Of a stretch of 24,700 bases of DNA, positions 9,430 through 19,018 are shown one piece after another. The DNA is from Fragilaria crotonensis. Its lineage: Eukaryota; Bacillariophyta; Fragilariophyceae; Fragilariales; Fragilariaceae. Numbering within the stretch: the stretch's first letter is position 1; each line of letters begins with the position of its first letter. The position numbers and the translations under genes were made by a program. The stretch is from positions 1 through 24,700 of the forward strand of contig JAKSYS010000796.1 in the NCBI GenBank assembly GCA_022925895.1, given 5' to 3'. The notes beneath the pieces were generated by a model. That model saw only the letters and a list, made by a program, of their open reading frames with translations, was not told where the DNA came from and searched no databases.

Positions 9430-10625
9430 GAAGTGAGGAATGCAGAAGCTGCGTGACACCAAAATCCCTAAGCAACGCCGGAAGCTTGCAGGATGGCAAC
9501 GCTTCACGAACGCGTCAAAGGGACAAATTTGGACGCCGTACACCACCAACAAAGCTCACCAAACAACACTGGAAGCTTGCAATTATGATGACGCTTGCTT
9601 CTTGAAGGCAGACACCAGCCAGTCCGAGCAGCAAGGAAATGCAGGTGCTGCATGACACCAAAATCCCCAAGCAACGCCGGAAGCTTGCAGGGATGGCAAC
9701 ACTTCACGAACGCGTCAAAGGGACAAATTTGGAGGCTGCGCAACACCAACAAAACTCACCAAACAACACTGGAAGCTTGCAATTATGATGACGCTTGCTT
9801 CTTGAAGGCAGACACCACCCAGTCCGAGCACCAAGGAAATGCAGATTCTGCGTGACACCAACAAATCCCAAGCAACGCCGGAAGCTTGCAGGGATGGCAA
9901 CACTTCACGAACGCGTCAAAGGGATAAATTTGGAGGCTGCGCAACACCAACAAAACTCACCGAACAACACTGGAAGCTCCCAATACTGATGACGCTACTA
10001 CTTGAAGGCAGACACCTGCCAGTCCGAGCAGCGAAGGAAGTGCAGATGCTGCGTGGCGCCAAAATCCCAAAGCAACGACGGAAGCTTGCAAGGATGGCAA
10101 CGCTTCACAAACGCAGTCAAGGGATCAATTTGGACGCCGCACAACAACAACAAAAATCACCAACAACACTGGAAGCTAGCAGATTATGATGAGACTTGCT
10201 TCTTCAAGGCAGACACCAGCCAGTCGAGCAGGAGTGCAGATGCTGCGTGACACCAAAATCCCCAAGCAACGCCGGAAGCTTGCAGGATGGCAACACTTCA
10301 CGAACGCGTCAAAGGGATAAATTCGGATGCTGCGCAACACCGACAAAACTCACCGAACAACACTGGAAGCTCCCAATACTGATGACGCTACTACTTGAAG
10401 GAAGACACCTGCCAGTCCGAGGAGCGAGTGAGGAAATGCAGATGCTGCGTGGCGCTGAACAAATCCCCAAGAAGCAACGGCGGAAGCTTGCAAGGATGGC
10501 AACGCTTCACGAACGCAGTCAATGGGATCAATTTAGTGGCCGCACAACAACAACAAAAACCACCACACAACACGGGAAGCTAGCAGAAATGACGACACTT
10601 CTCAAAGGCAGTTCAAGGAGCAGCG
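9430..10625. repeat. Satellite inside the MULE, ~200-bp unit, six copies
   Basis: The motif aagcaacgccggaagcttgc, or a close variant, starts at 9470, 9669, 9870, 10070, 10264 and 10472 (spacings 199, 201, 200, 194, 208). Each unit also has cttcacgaacgcgtcaaagg and agacaccagccagtccgagc. Copies 3 and 5 share a variant segment (cccaatactgatgacgctac) while copies 4 and 6 share another (gctagcaga), so the last four copies look like a duplicated 400-bp dimer. The overlapping open frames on both strands are a consequence of the repeat and are not called as genes. Confidence 0.9.
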
Positions 10626-10949
10626 TACGGGCAGATACAGGATGAAACTCAGTTCGAGTTGTGATGTAATACCTGTCTTGTCCAGGTATCACTGTTGACT
10701 GGTGCTGCAGTTGTGCGCCTCGAATTCTATGATAAAATGAACACACAACGAAGCGAAGGAAAATCAGACATGTACCGATGGGATTGCCTTTTTCCGAAAT
10801 TTTGATTTGGTGTAAGATGAGTAGCGCACTTACATGTGTGAAGAATCATCTTTGCATACATATATGGGTGTTACATAGTTGACACATGAAATCAATTATT
10901 TCATTTAGAGACGGGGGTGCAAAAGGTCATTGACGAGGAGACTCGAAAG
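10626..10949. other. MULE right subterminal region, no gene seen
   Basis: AT-rich sequence between the satellite and the right terminal repeat. No open frame of note and no repeat was recognised, and it is not similar to the left subterminal stretch. Confidence 0.5.
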
Positions 10950-11023
10950 GATGACGTCGCAGTGGATTCGGATTGGGTTAGCGCTATATTAGCGCATTAC
11001 TCGTTAGCGCATTAGGCACTCCC
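10950..11023 (-). repeat. MULE right terminal inverted repeat (74 bp)
   Basis: Reverse complement of 2762-2836 apart from a few changes. It carries the same internal TAATGCGCTAA sub-repeats and the GACGTC palindrome at its inner end, and ends ...GGCACTCCC directly against the target duplication. Confidence 0.9.
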
Positions 11024-11032
11024 AGTTGAAGG
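11024..11032. repeat. Target-site duplication, right copy (AGTTGAAGG)
   Basis: Exact copy of 2753-2761 directly outside the right terminal inverted repeat. Confidence 0.9.
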
Positions 11033-11141
11033 GATCCAGCACATTGGAATGGAATGGTTCAAAAACGTCAATCCAGTGAGTCGAACAGAAAGGATCACAT
11101 TTTTGAAGTGAGCTATTTTCATTGATTTATGCGTACATCTA

Positions 11142-12605
11142 GTGTCTAAACGCCCGGGGGGTTATCTTTAATTAACGACAAAGCTGTCTTTTTTTAAAGA
11201 TGGCCATTTTCGTACGTTTTGCAAGACTGTCCATGTACGTTTCATACCATCCGCAACATGAAATTCGAGATCGACAATGGCGATTCGCCGTCGTCAATAG
11301 AATGATACATCAAGCCTAAGACTCATAAAGTAGCAATGGACATCTATTCATTATTCCCAGTAGCAGGACTCTATGTTGGTAGAAATGCATAACTTTCCTT
11401 TCTGGTGCAGAGAATGCATTTTGTTGTAGTGCACTCAAAAGCAAGTTTGCACCGAGAGCACATGCATGTTGTTCAACACTTGCAGGCTTGGCATTTGGCC
11501 CTGATAAAGGCTAATGGAAGTGATCTCACCATGTATTGTTCTTTTCCTTTACTTTGTTGAGTTAGATGACCCAATACTCGAGCTCTTGCAGTGGTGCAGA
11601 TCGGTCAATAATCGAGCGATTCAGCCTCGCCCACGGCATTGTTTATTGCCAAAGTTCAGCATTCACGGAATCCAATCTGCTGGTGTTGTTTATGAGTTCT
11701 TCAGCATGCAATTTGTAAAAAGGTCATCGTCCTCTCCGCCTGGAGCTTTTTTCGTCGTTGTCCGGTCCGCATTGACGGTAACCGAATTCGAGTCATTGAC
11801 CTCGTGACATTGCTATCTCACAACATTTCCCACCACAATATCTTCGTCAATGGCCTTCCTTGTTTCATGACTTAAGTCTTGAAGTTATAAGACGCGAGGA
11901 AAACGTCAAAGTACCATTGGTTTGAGCAGGACTGCTACGGAGCGAGACTTTTGGTGTTGCTTCCACGGCAACGACTGCACTCAGAAACGAACATCACCAT
12001 TTCTTTGGTTCAAAGATGCACAAGAAGAAGCTCAAGGATCATTTGTTGGACTCTAGCACGGTCAACACAAGTGCTACACAACAAAGGAAGTGAGAAATGG
12101 GATGATGATAAGATAGTGGCGCGCGATAAAAACGCCCGATAAATTTGTTATCACAACTCGACAACGAACAAAAGTTAGAGATTCACACCAGTGACATACC
12201 TCTCATTTAAAGGATGCTCGAGACCATTGCACTTCAGTGTTTTGCCTCAATCGAAATGGAAGATGATGAAGTCAATGTGTTAATTGAGGCCTCAAACGAC
12301 GTGATTTGGTGTGGCCTGCGTAGGTGATATACTATACATCCGGGTAAACCGTGTTATTTTTCCACCTAAAAAACTCGTGAAAAATTGGCTCCAGTTTTGC
12401 GTTCAACATCATACGTCAGGAACTGTCGCTGACTAAGATGCCCCCATTTGGCCCATGAGGTTTGACTCTATGCAGAACACGTTTGGCTTGTTAATTATGG
12501 TGTGCGAGGTAAAATGACGAAGTTGAGTAAGGGCCAAAATTGATCTTTAATTAAAGATTTCACCACTGGGAGATCTTTAATTAAAGATTTCGGGCGTTTA
12601 GACAC
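11142..12605. mobile_element. Non-autonomous inverted-repeat element (1464 bp) at a TA site
   Basis: Begins GTGTCTAAACGCCCG (11142-11156) and ends with the exact reverse complement (12591-12605). TA lies on both sides (11140-11141, 12606-12607). Both ends continue with ATCTTTAATTAA just inside. The right end has two perfect 16-bp palindromes, ATCTTTAATTAAAGAT, at 12543-12558 and 12573-12588, in a 30-bp direct repeat. No convincing gene lies inside; the longest frame (11514-11807, +) has no recognisable domain. On the minus strand the element interrupts the retroelement recombinase after ...TKIIRL. Removing it with one TA would continue the frame into DVRI. TA flanks suggest a Tc1/mariner-like (IS630) mobiliser, but the terminal sequence was not matched to a named family. 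Confidence 0.65.
12543..12588. repeat. Paired 16-bp palindromes ATCTTTAATTAAAGAT
   Basis: Two identical perfect palindromes whose starts are 30 bp apart, inside the right end of the 1.46-kb element. The left end carries only part of the palindrome (ATCTTTAATTAA, 11164-11175). They could be protein-binding sites or simply hairpin-forming ends. Confidence 0.7.
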
Positions 12606-15600
12606 TAGACGAATTATTTTGGTACGCCCAGGGTTCGGTGTGGATGTAAACTCGCAGGATCTCATCGCAAAGAAAAATCCCACAATTGCCAACTCAGCCG
12701 TGATGGCGAGGACGTTGTCGTGAGCTACTGGTCGGTCCGATTCGGCTGTCTCGAACATGGCCCGCAGTAGTTGCGGAGTTACCGCTCTCTGCTGTCGGGT
12801 TGGTGGGTCGACATTCTCGAAGGCTTTGAGTAGTTGTCGGACGAACGGGGGCAGGTGGGTTCCTCCCTTGACGTGCAGGGGGCTTTCCCGATATGGCCCC
12901 GAAACGCCGCTGCCAAGTGGCTTGCGGCGGATAGTGCCGACGCCCAGCGGTGACTCACGGACTCCTGTAATGCTCCCGTCTGGGGCCCATTTACTGGTGC
13001 GGTAGCATTGAAGGAAGGACTTGGTGACCAGGTCGCGCTCGATGTCGGGTAACAGAGCGAGGACGGGGTCACGACCGTATCCGACGTGGGCGCAGTACCC
13101 GATCCACCTTCGCCAGACTCGGTCGTAGGTCCTCGTGCCTTCCTTCCTGACAGCTGTCAAGGATGATGCTGCGATTTGCAGCACGTGCGAAATCCAGGAG
13201 AGCATCTCGTCCGGCAGTTGATGGATCTGAAAGTTGGCGGGAATCTGGTTGGACAGGGGTGAGAGATGGAATCGCTCGGTGAGTATATTGTTGGGTGGAT
13301 CATCAAATGCCAAGGGGTGACGCTTCCCCCGCGACTCGCCGACGAAGGATAGGAGATCCGCGACGACATTTAGTTCGCCTTTGACGTGTTGCGTTCCCAG
13401 GCAGCAGTCATGGTCCATCAACAGACTTGCGATGTGTCGCGCCACGATGAGGTGTGCCGTGTGGGCGGGCCATTCCGGGTTTAGGCGCGATGTGTTGTGC
13501 AGCCATCCGATTGCAGAGGTGTTGTCGCCGATGGCGAGTATGCAGTCCTGGTCGGATCCGGGACGGACACACTCAAGCCAGATGTTGACTGCCATTCCGA
13601 TAAACTCCAGTAGGTTATTTATTCTGGCATTCCCTCGTAATAGACTGTCTACTGGTATTTGGATCCGCCAGGCGTAGCCGTCTAGGTTGTACCCGCCAAT
13701 CCCGAAGGGGCAGGCATCTGACCAACATATCCGGTTAGGCTGTCGGGTCACCAGCAAGTTTAGTGATACGCCGCGGTGGGCTTTTGATAGTATGGCCTTC
13801 CAAAGTACCAGGTCCTCAAGTTCCTCCGTAGTTAGTGTGACAACTCCACGTTTCGTATTCCGGTACCGTGGCTCGATACGGTGGCGGAGCCGGGTGAGGA
13901 AGTGTCGCGCAGTGGGCAGCACATGGGACGTATGGTTAAGGCGTCCGATGAGTTGTTCCAGAGAGACGAACCGACAATTATTGGACAGGAGGGTGGTTTC
14001 GATGTCCTGAGTCCAAGCGTCATACTTGTCCTTAGGTAGCGAGAGTAGTAGCCGTCGGGTGTCCAGGTTCCACCCCAGTACCGTTTGGGACTCGGCGGGG
14101 CTGCCCTCTGCGATCAATTTTGGCTGGGACAGTATAGCTCTCCGTGGTAGTGGTTCCTGGTCGTCGCCAGCGTGGGGCCTGCTTGTGACGTGCATCGCTA
14201 GAGGTACCACATGGGGCTGACGGTTGCAATTATCCGGGGTGTCCAGGAAGACATTGATGAGGTCATCAATGAACCCATCCACACGGCACTCCCCTCGGCC
14301 TTCCGTGGCAACGATGACCGCCATACGGCGCGCACCTGCGATTGGGATTGCTGCGTCCATGCGTATGGGTGCCGGCACCGTCGGTTGGGCTGGGCTATGT
14401 AGTGCGGCGGGGTCCCAGTTCTGGCATAGGCTTATCTCATTGGCCAGGTCCGTTACAATTTCCGAGAACATGCACCACGTGGGTGGGTTAGGTGACCCTC
14501 CGAATGTCAGGCGCAGTGACAGATAGGCAAATGGCTCTTGGATGGCTATTGTCTGCGTGGCCGCGCTGGCGCTGTGTGCGATGCGCCGGTAGGCATCGCT
14601 GTAGTCGTACTTCGCGATGAGTATCCGGGTGTGAGGGTTCCGCCAACGCAGTGCCACGACAAAGTGGATTATCCGGGGCAGGCACCATCCATATATCATT
14701 TCGGTGTATGCAGTCATGTCTATCCTTTTATTTATAGACCGCGGGGGTCCCGTTTTTGAGCTGCAAAATGTCAGGTCCTGGGTCAAACGGTACTTGATGA
14801 CCCTTTCCCCATTCTCGTTGATTGTCCATTGGCTGGCCAGTCCCAAGGGTTGTATTCCCGCGTTTGGGATGAGTCGGACGGTAGAGATAGGGAGTGGTAT
14901 GGTGAAACCGTGAACGACGTCCTTGTCCAGTAACTTGACACCTGTTCGGGTAAGGCTTGGGCGGACTGGTGGTTCCCTCGTTCCAGTATAGCGAGCATCT
15001 CCTTTCGCTGTGTTTCGGTGTCCAACTCACGTGAACACATAGCGCATCCCATGGTTGATCACTTCCTCCAGAGAGTTGAAGTTGGGGTGGCGACCGAGTA
15101 GGGGGCGTAACAGCGCCGTCGGCCGAAATTCAGAACCGTAGCCCAGCGTGGTTTTGCTGTACTCGTGAATGAGTTTTCCCAGGTCATAGTTCTACAACTT
15201 GAGGGTTTCAGCATTCTCCTGCGCTGCCTCGACCGTGCTTGCGAAGACGATGGGTGGGCGGTCCGGTGTCTCCGGGGTGGACCTTGCGATGCTGGATATG
15301 GCTGCCAAGAACCAGGCAGGTGGGTCAAATGTGTCGTCGGGGCCAAGGACTGGCGGCGGGAAGAACGTTGTGGGGTCGGCGTCAAGGTAACGCTTTGTTT
15401 TCGTCCGCTTGAACAGGTTGATTTCGCACGCACTCGACGTTGACTCACCTACTGCCACCTCTGCGTCGCTGGCGTTTATCGTCGACAACCTCTCCATGTT
15501 TCGTTCTCGGCGTCGGGCTCTGAGGCGGGCAGCGACGTGCTCCGACGACTCAATCGATGCTGATTGCGTGGTGTTTGCCGGTGATGCTGATGGGGCACCT

Positions 15601-15962
15601 TGCTGTCCTTTTCGGATGTTGGTAGGGTGTTCCTGGCCTGCGCTCGGCCACGCCGGGTGAGAAGTTGGGATGCCTCTCTGGGTTGCTGGCGGGATTGCTA
15701 CTTCGGGCGTGGGGATTTCTTGTCGTTCACCCCAGGTCCTTTTTGCTCGCCCGGTTTTGGTACTAAGGGGGTCCTGTTCGGTCCCCCTATTCCCAGGGAC
15801 AGTTGGGATGCCGTACCATGTTACTCGGAACGACTGTGCCGCTCCTTCGTGTTCGCGAAGGGGTTGCGGGTCGGCTGAGTGGTCGGTGCCCCCTTGTGAC
15901 CGTTTGTTGTGGTCACTAGGGTTGTCGGCGCCTGCGTTTGTTTTCCCTAGTGACCCTGCCAA
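12606..15962 (-). pseudogene. DIRS-type pol: reverse transcriptase, RNase H, tyrosine recombinase (interrupted)
   Basis: In the longest frame (12495-14846, codon 1 at 14846), RT shows YDYSDAYRR (about 79-88) and the catalytic FIDD (192-195; D194 at 14265-14267). RNase H shows CWSDACPFG (D377), E414, GDNTSAIGW (D441) and VADLL (D497). The recombinase has a core-binding region from about 565, then FFFAMRSCEF with the first catalytic Arg (R729), and stops matching after TKIIRL (747) where the 1.46-kb element begins. The rest of that frame is insertion sequence. Upstream, RT N-terminal sequence (YGSEFRP, LLRPLLGRHPNF, NHGMRYVF) is in other frames: an in-frame TAG at 15192-15194 and shifts near 15028-15034 and 14935-14945 separate the pieces. 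The region 15195-15962 is a Pro/Ser/Thr-rich leader with no domain recognised. The His and Tyr of the recombinase are absent from this part. Confidence 0.85.
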
Positions 15963-18151
15963 TCAGGGGGTGGCTGGGTCTGATGCGTAAACTTCCCGGA
16001 ACATTTTGTCAATCGTTTCCTGCTCCTCCTTTTTCATGTCGTCGAAATTAACGTGCGCTAGCGCGCAGCCCATTGAACACTTTCCGACGGCTTGGTAGCG
16101 GACGCAGAGTTGGACGGGTGACGCTTTTCGGTTGAGCTTGGTGAGGCGGGCATCGGCGAAGCGGGGCCAGTTGAGTAGCCCTGGCATGCGGCCGGGAAAG
16201 TAACTAAGGTAGTCGGTGCTGCCGTTGGGAGGTCGCCAAGAGGACCGCACACTGGGGTTGGTGTGGCTGGCAGAGGGTGTCTTGGTGGCCGCTGGCTTTT
16301 CGGCGGCGGTTGTTTCACCGGTGGCCGGCGCGGTTTTGGTAGCGGCTTTCTGTTTCTTTTTGCTTTGTTTGTTTGGGTCGCTGTTTGTGGGAGAAGCCAT
16401 TGTGGGGCTGCGTTTCTCCCCACTGCTACCCGTTTTGGCATCCTTGCCCCCAGTACTCGTCCCTTTCTGGTTCAGGAGAACCCTTGGTAGCATAACCCGT
16501 AGGTCTAGCCCCTCCTCCACTGCCTCCATTAGTTCGCGGGCCTTGCCTGTAAGATATTTGGTGTACCTTCGGTCGCAAAGTTTGTCCATTTGGTCATCCT
16601 GTCCAACAGCATCTGTATTGGTTTGTCGATGCTGTAGCAGAACTTTGCGCCAAAGTTGGGTTCTGTATTAAATCGCTCATGTAACTGTATGGTAATGTTG
16701 TCCCATCGGGTTGGTTCCAGTATGTTTTAATCCCTTTTGCTACAATCGAGTCCTTACACGTCAGCAGTTCCAACATGTCTCGCATCGTTTTGAGCTGGAT
16801 GTGAAGGTCATATGGGTTCTCAGGGGCAAAGTAACCCTGCTTTGTGTAGTACGCTATCGTGGCCTCGTCCACACCATGCCGAAGTAATCCCGCATAGTGG
16901 CAGAATCTCCGTCAAACGCCTTTCCGCTAACGTCAAGTGCCTTCGGGAAGAACATGAATACCGTAAAACCCCCTGGGTTGGACTTGTTCGAATCGAGGGA
17001 GAGGAACCCATTGGATAGGAATCTGTGACATCCGCCTTCTGAGAACGTTCCCAGCCAATTTCTTGTCTCCGCCTTCAGGAGCGCCACGGCCTTCTGCGGC
17101 GTTTTGGAGCGGGTGAGTCCTTTCATAAACTCCGTCATCAGCGGATCCGTCATCATGTCGTTTGTGCATAGGTCGGTGAACAGTTTCCTCTGCGGTGGGC
17201 CCATAGTCCGGAAGAGGGAGCTCTCTGCTTCCTTCTTGGACCGGTCTGCTTCCTGACTCTCGTGCATCCTGTTGAGGGCGAGTACAACTGACGCCAGAGC
17301 AAGGTTGTCCGCTCCTCGTCCTCGGTCCCTTTCCGCCGGGTCACGATCAGGGGTGACGAGCGGTCCCCCTTGTCCGATCTTTCCTTTAATTCGGCGGAGG
17401 GTCCCATTAAGGCGAACGTCGTCCGGAACGTCCTCGAGAGTGATCGGGGTTAGACCTTGATTTTCGGACGCCCAGAGCATCGCGAGGAGGGTCTCCATTC
17501 CCAGTGCTTCCGTCCTTTTGGTGTTCGCCAGGGGTGCTTCGTCCTCGTCATCGGCTTCGAGCCACGAGATTATGTCAAAGGCGAGCTTCTTGGCGCTGAC
17601 CGTCTTGTTTCCACTGGCAATATGGAAAACTTCGGGTGTGAGAAGGATGTGGTTGGGTTTGTTGGTGAGGATCCGTTACCTTCGGAAGGCAGGCTCTTGA
17701 ACGCCTCCGCAGTCTCAGCGCCTAACATACGATCCAGACTAGGGCAGGGCTTTGTTTCCTCTGTTCTGCGGGGTCCCGTCTCGCTCTTGATCTGGATGAC
17801 GGCCTCGTCGCGAGGTAACATTTTGAAAGAGACACTATCGCTGAGGTTTCCCTGGAGGAATACCAGGTGAAACCCTTCGCTGGTGTTTGTCCCGAAGCCG
17901 TGGTGGAGGATGTGTACTTTCCCCGGGCGGCCAGGCACCAGGATCATGTTGGCGTAGTTGCTCCCGACAATGGAGTCAGTGAGGCGCCCCGGGTCCCTGA
18001 GGTGCTCCACGGACTTGGACGTCATCTCGGCCATTTTTCCGTTGAAGAGCTCCTCGATATCTCCTCCGTCGCTCTTATTCCGCTGATAAAACTCGTCCCA
18101 GCTGGCTGGGGCGGTAACGACGTCATCGGTAGCAGTAGCGGCAGTAGCCAT
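15963..18151 (-). pseudogene. DIRS-type gag with CCCH zinc finger, multiply frameshifted
   Basis: Starts at ATG 18151 (MATAATATDD). Four open segments follow one another in changing frames: 17570-18151, 16854-17498 (extending upstream to about 17672 in the same frame), 16594-16872, and 15963-16589. Protein-like sequence runs smoothly across each switch, at about 17672-17680, 16863-16877, 16695-16710 and 16588-16597, so the breaks are small indels. Near the C-terminus CVRYQAVGKCSMGCALAH (16053-16106) is a CX8CX3CX3H finger, probably RNA-binding, as in gag-like proteins. A Lys/Ala/Thr-rich linker precedes it. Gag ends at a TGA (15963-15965) with pol continuing in the same frame, so stop readthrough in the ancestor is possible. 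The assignment as gag rests on position plus finger. Confidence 0.7.
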
Positions 18152-18724
18152 TGAATGTTTTAAAGTTAGCTTAGCTAAGAGTAGGTTGAGCGGGTTGATC
18201 GGGCACCACCAACCTAGTTTGGTTAGAAGTGTGCCTGTCGTATCGCTGATTCCGGTTCGTACTTTCTCGTTTCGTGTAGGATGTCGTGTAGGAATTCATC
18301 GGCCGAAGGTAATCGGTCGTTGTCATCAATAGTTTTGGATGCTGTCGGGTCCACCCGATTGAGGGGTCTTGGGCCGATGCTTTGGTCCTCTCCCGATTCT
18401 ACTCGTTCCGGAATGTACTGTACCGTCGTTTTCTCCCGCTGTCGCTTTGCAGACCTGGTAAACAATATAATTTGCATATGAGTTCAGCAAAAGTATTCAG
18501 TATTGGTGTTTAATACTGGTCGTACTGTCTACTGTACTACCGGTAGGTCATTATATCGATCCGGACTTGTTGCATGAGCCGAGGGACTTAACCACTCCAA
18601 CTCAGCATGCCACGTACGAGCTCTCTGAACTCGGAGCTCGAGGCTTATGCTTATATGTGGGTCCTTCGCCAGTTTATGTTAACGTTATAAATTGTTGCGA
18701 CCTGTTCGGGGAGATCTTTACTTC
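18152..18724 (-). other. Retroelement leader region with one small ORF
   Basis: Upstream of gag. It holds an 84-codon minus-strand frame at 18223-18477 with a charged, protein-like sequence (QREKTTVQYIPERVESG, then SADEFLHDILHETRKYE) but no recognised domain. It might be a short first ORF of the retroelement or the end of a neighbour. The remainder, to 18724, shows no gene. No inverted terminal repeat matching the other side was found. Confidence 0.35.
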
Positions 18725-18920
18725 CCCTAAGGGGGGCGGGGTTCAAACTAGATAAATTTTATTCGTGAATGATTTCATTTACTTGATACCACGGGAGGGA
18801 CTTCTATTTAGGAAGATGTACCACGGGAGGGATTTTCCTTGCCATGGGAGGGACTTTTTACTTAAGGACAAATACCACGGGAGGTATGGAATTCATCACA
18901 CTCTCTACCTCCCTTGTAGT
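18725..18920 (+). repeat. 5' terminus of the recombinase-helicase element, copy 1
   Basis: Starts CCCTAAG6CGGGGTTC, then AAACTAGATAAA and an AT-rich spacer. Four boxes follow at 18787, 18819, 18841 and 18873, with consensus TACCACGGGAGG (the third is GCCATGGGAGGG). The last box is followed by an inverted version, TACCTCCCTTGTAGTA (about 18906-18921), so the pair can form a hairpin. The related gene begins about 100 bp later. Homologous termini lie at 22460 and 22732. Confidence 0.75.
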
Positions 18921-19018
18921 ATGAAAATCCGTGCGCCAATTTTCAAATGAAAGCCATATCATTCATCCCTCAACTCCATTGTCCACCACAACAAACCATG
19001 GACTTTAAAGTGTCTCAG

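Larger units (their letters stand above)
2762..11023 (+). mobile_element. Complete Mutator-like DNA transposon (MULE), 8262 bp
   Basis: Bounded by inverted repeats starting GGGAATGCC (left) and GGGAGTGCC (right, read inward) and by a perfect 9-bp target duplication. From left to right it holds the transposase gene (+), a tail-to-tail accessory gene on the minus strand with a dioxygenase-like C-terminus, a short zone of ~174-bp degenerate duplications with a zinc-knuckle-like fragment, a six-copy ~200-bp satellite, and about 300 bp of plain subterminal DNA. Near-identical ends and an unmutated target duplication suggest a relatively recent insertion. Whether it is still active depends on the frame change in the transposase near 5084. 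Confidence 0.9.
12606..18151 (-). mobile_element. Decayed tyrosine-recombinase (DIRS-type) retrotransposon
   Basis: Minus-strand order gag (CCCH finger), then RT, RNase H and a tyrosine recombinase start. There is no aspartic protease or DDE integrase. This is the layout of DIRS-like elements, which integrate through a tyrosine recombinase instead of an integrase. The methyltransferase domain of many DIRS elements was not seen. The copy is inactive: at least four frameshifts in gag, a nonsense codon and two frameshifts in pol, and the recombinase is cut by the 1.46-kb insertion. Terminal repeats were not identified, so the outer limits are unknown; the downstream end may lie beyond the insertion at 11033-11141 and beyond the MULE. 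Confidence 0.75.

Noticed and set aside
9595-10645. Several 80-150-codon + strand frames
   Set aside because: They lie wholly within the 200-bp satellite and repeat the same translated unit; no start context or domain supports coding.
11514-11807. 97-codon + strand frame inside the 1.46-kb element, considered as a transposase
   Set aside because: No DDE-like motif, helix-turn-helix or other recognisable feature; length is compatible with chance.
11140-12607. Inverted repeats considered as DIRS terminal repeats
   Set aside because: They interrupt the recombinase frame instead of flanking the retroelement, and TA on both sides fits an independent insertion better.
15059-15448. 129-codon minus-strand frame overlapping the pol leader
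   Set aside because: The other minus-strand frame carries the RT N-terminal motifs (YGSEFRP, LLRPLLG), so this one is out of frame.
12757-16671. Numerous + strand frames up to 151 codons
   Set aside because: Shadows of the minus-strand retroelement gag and pol.
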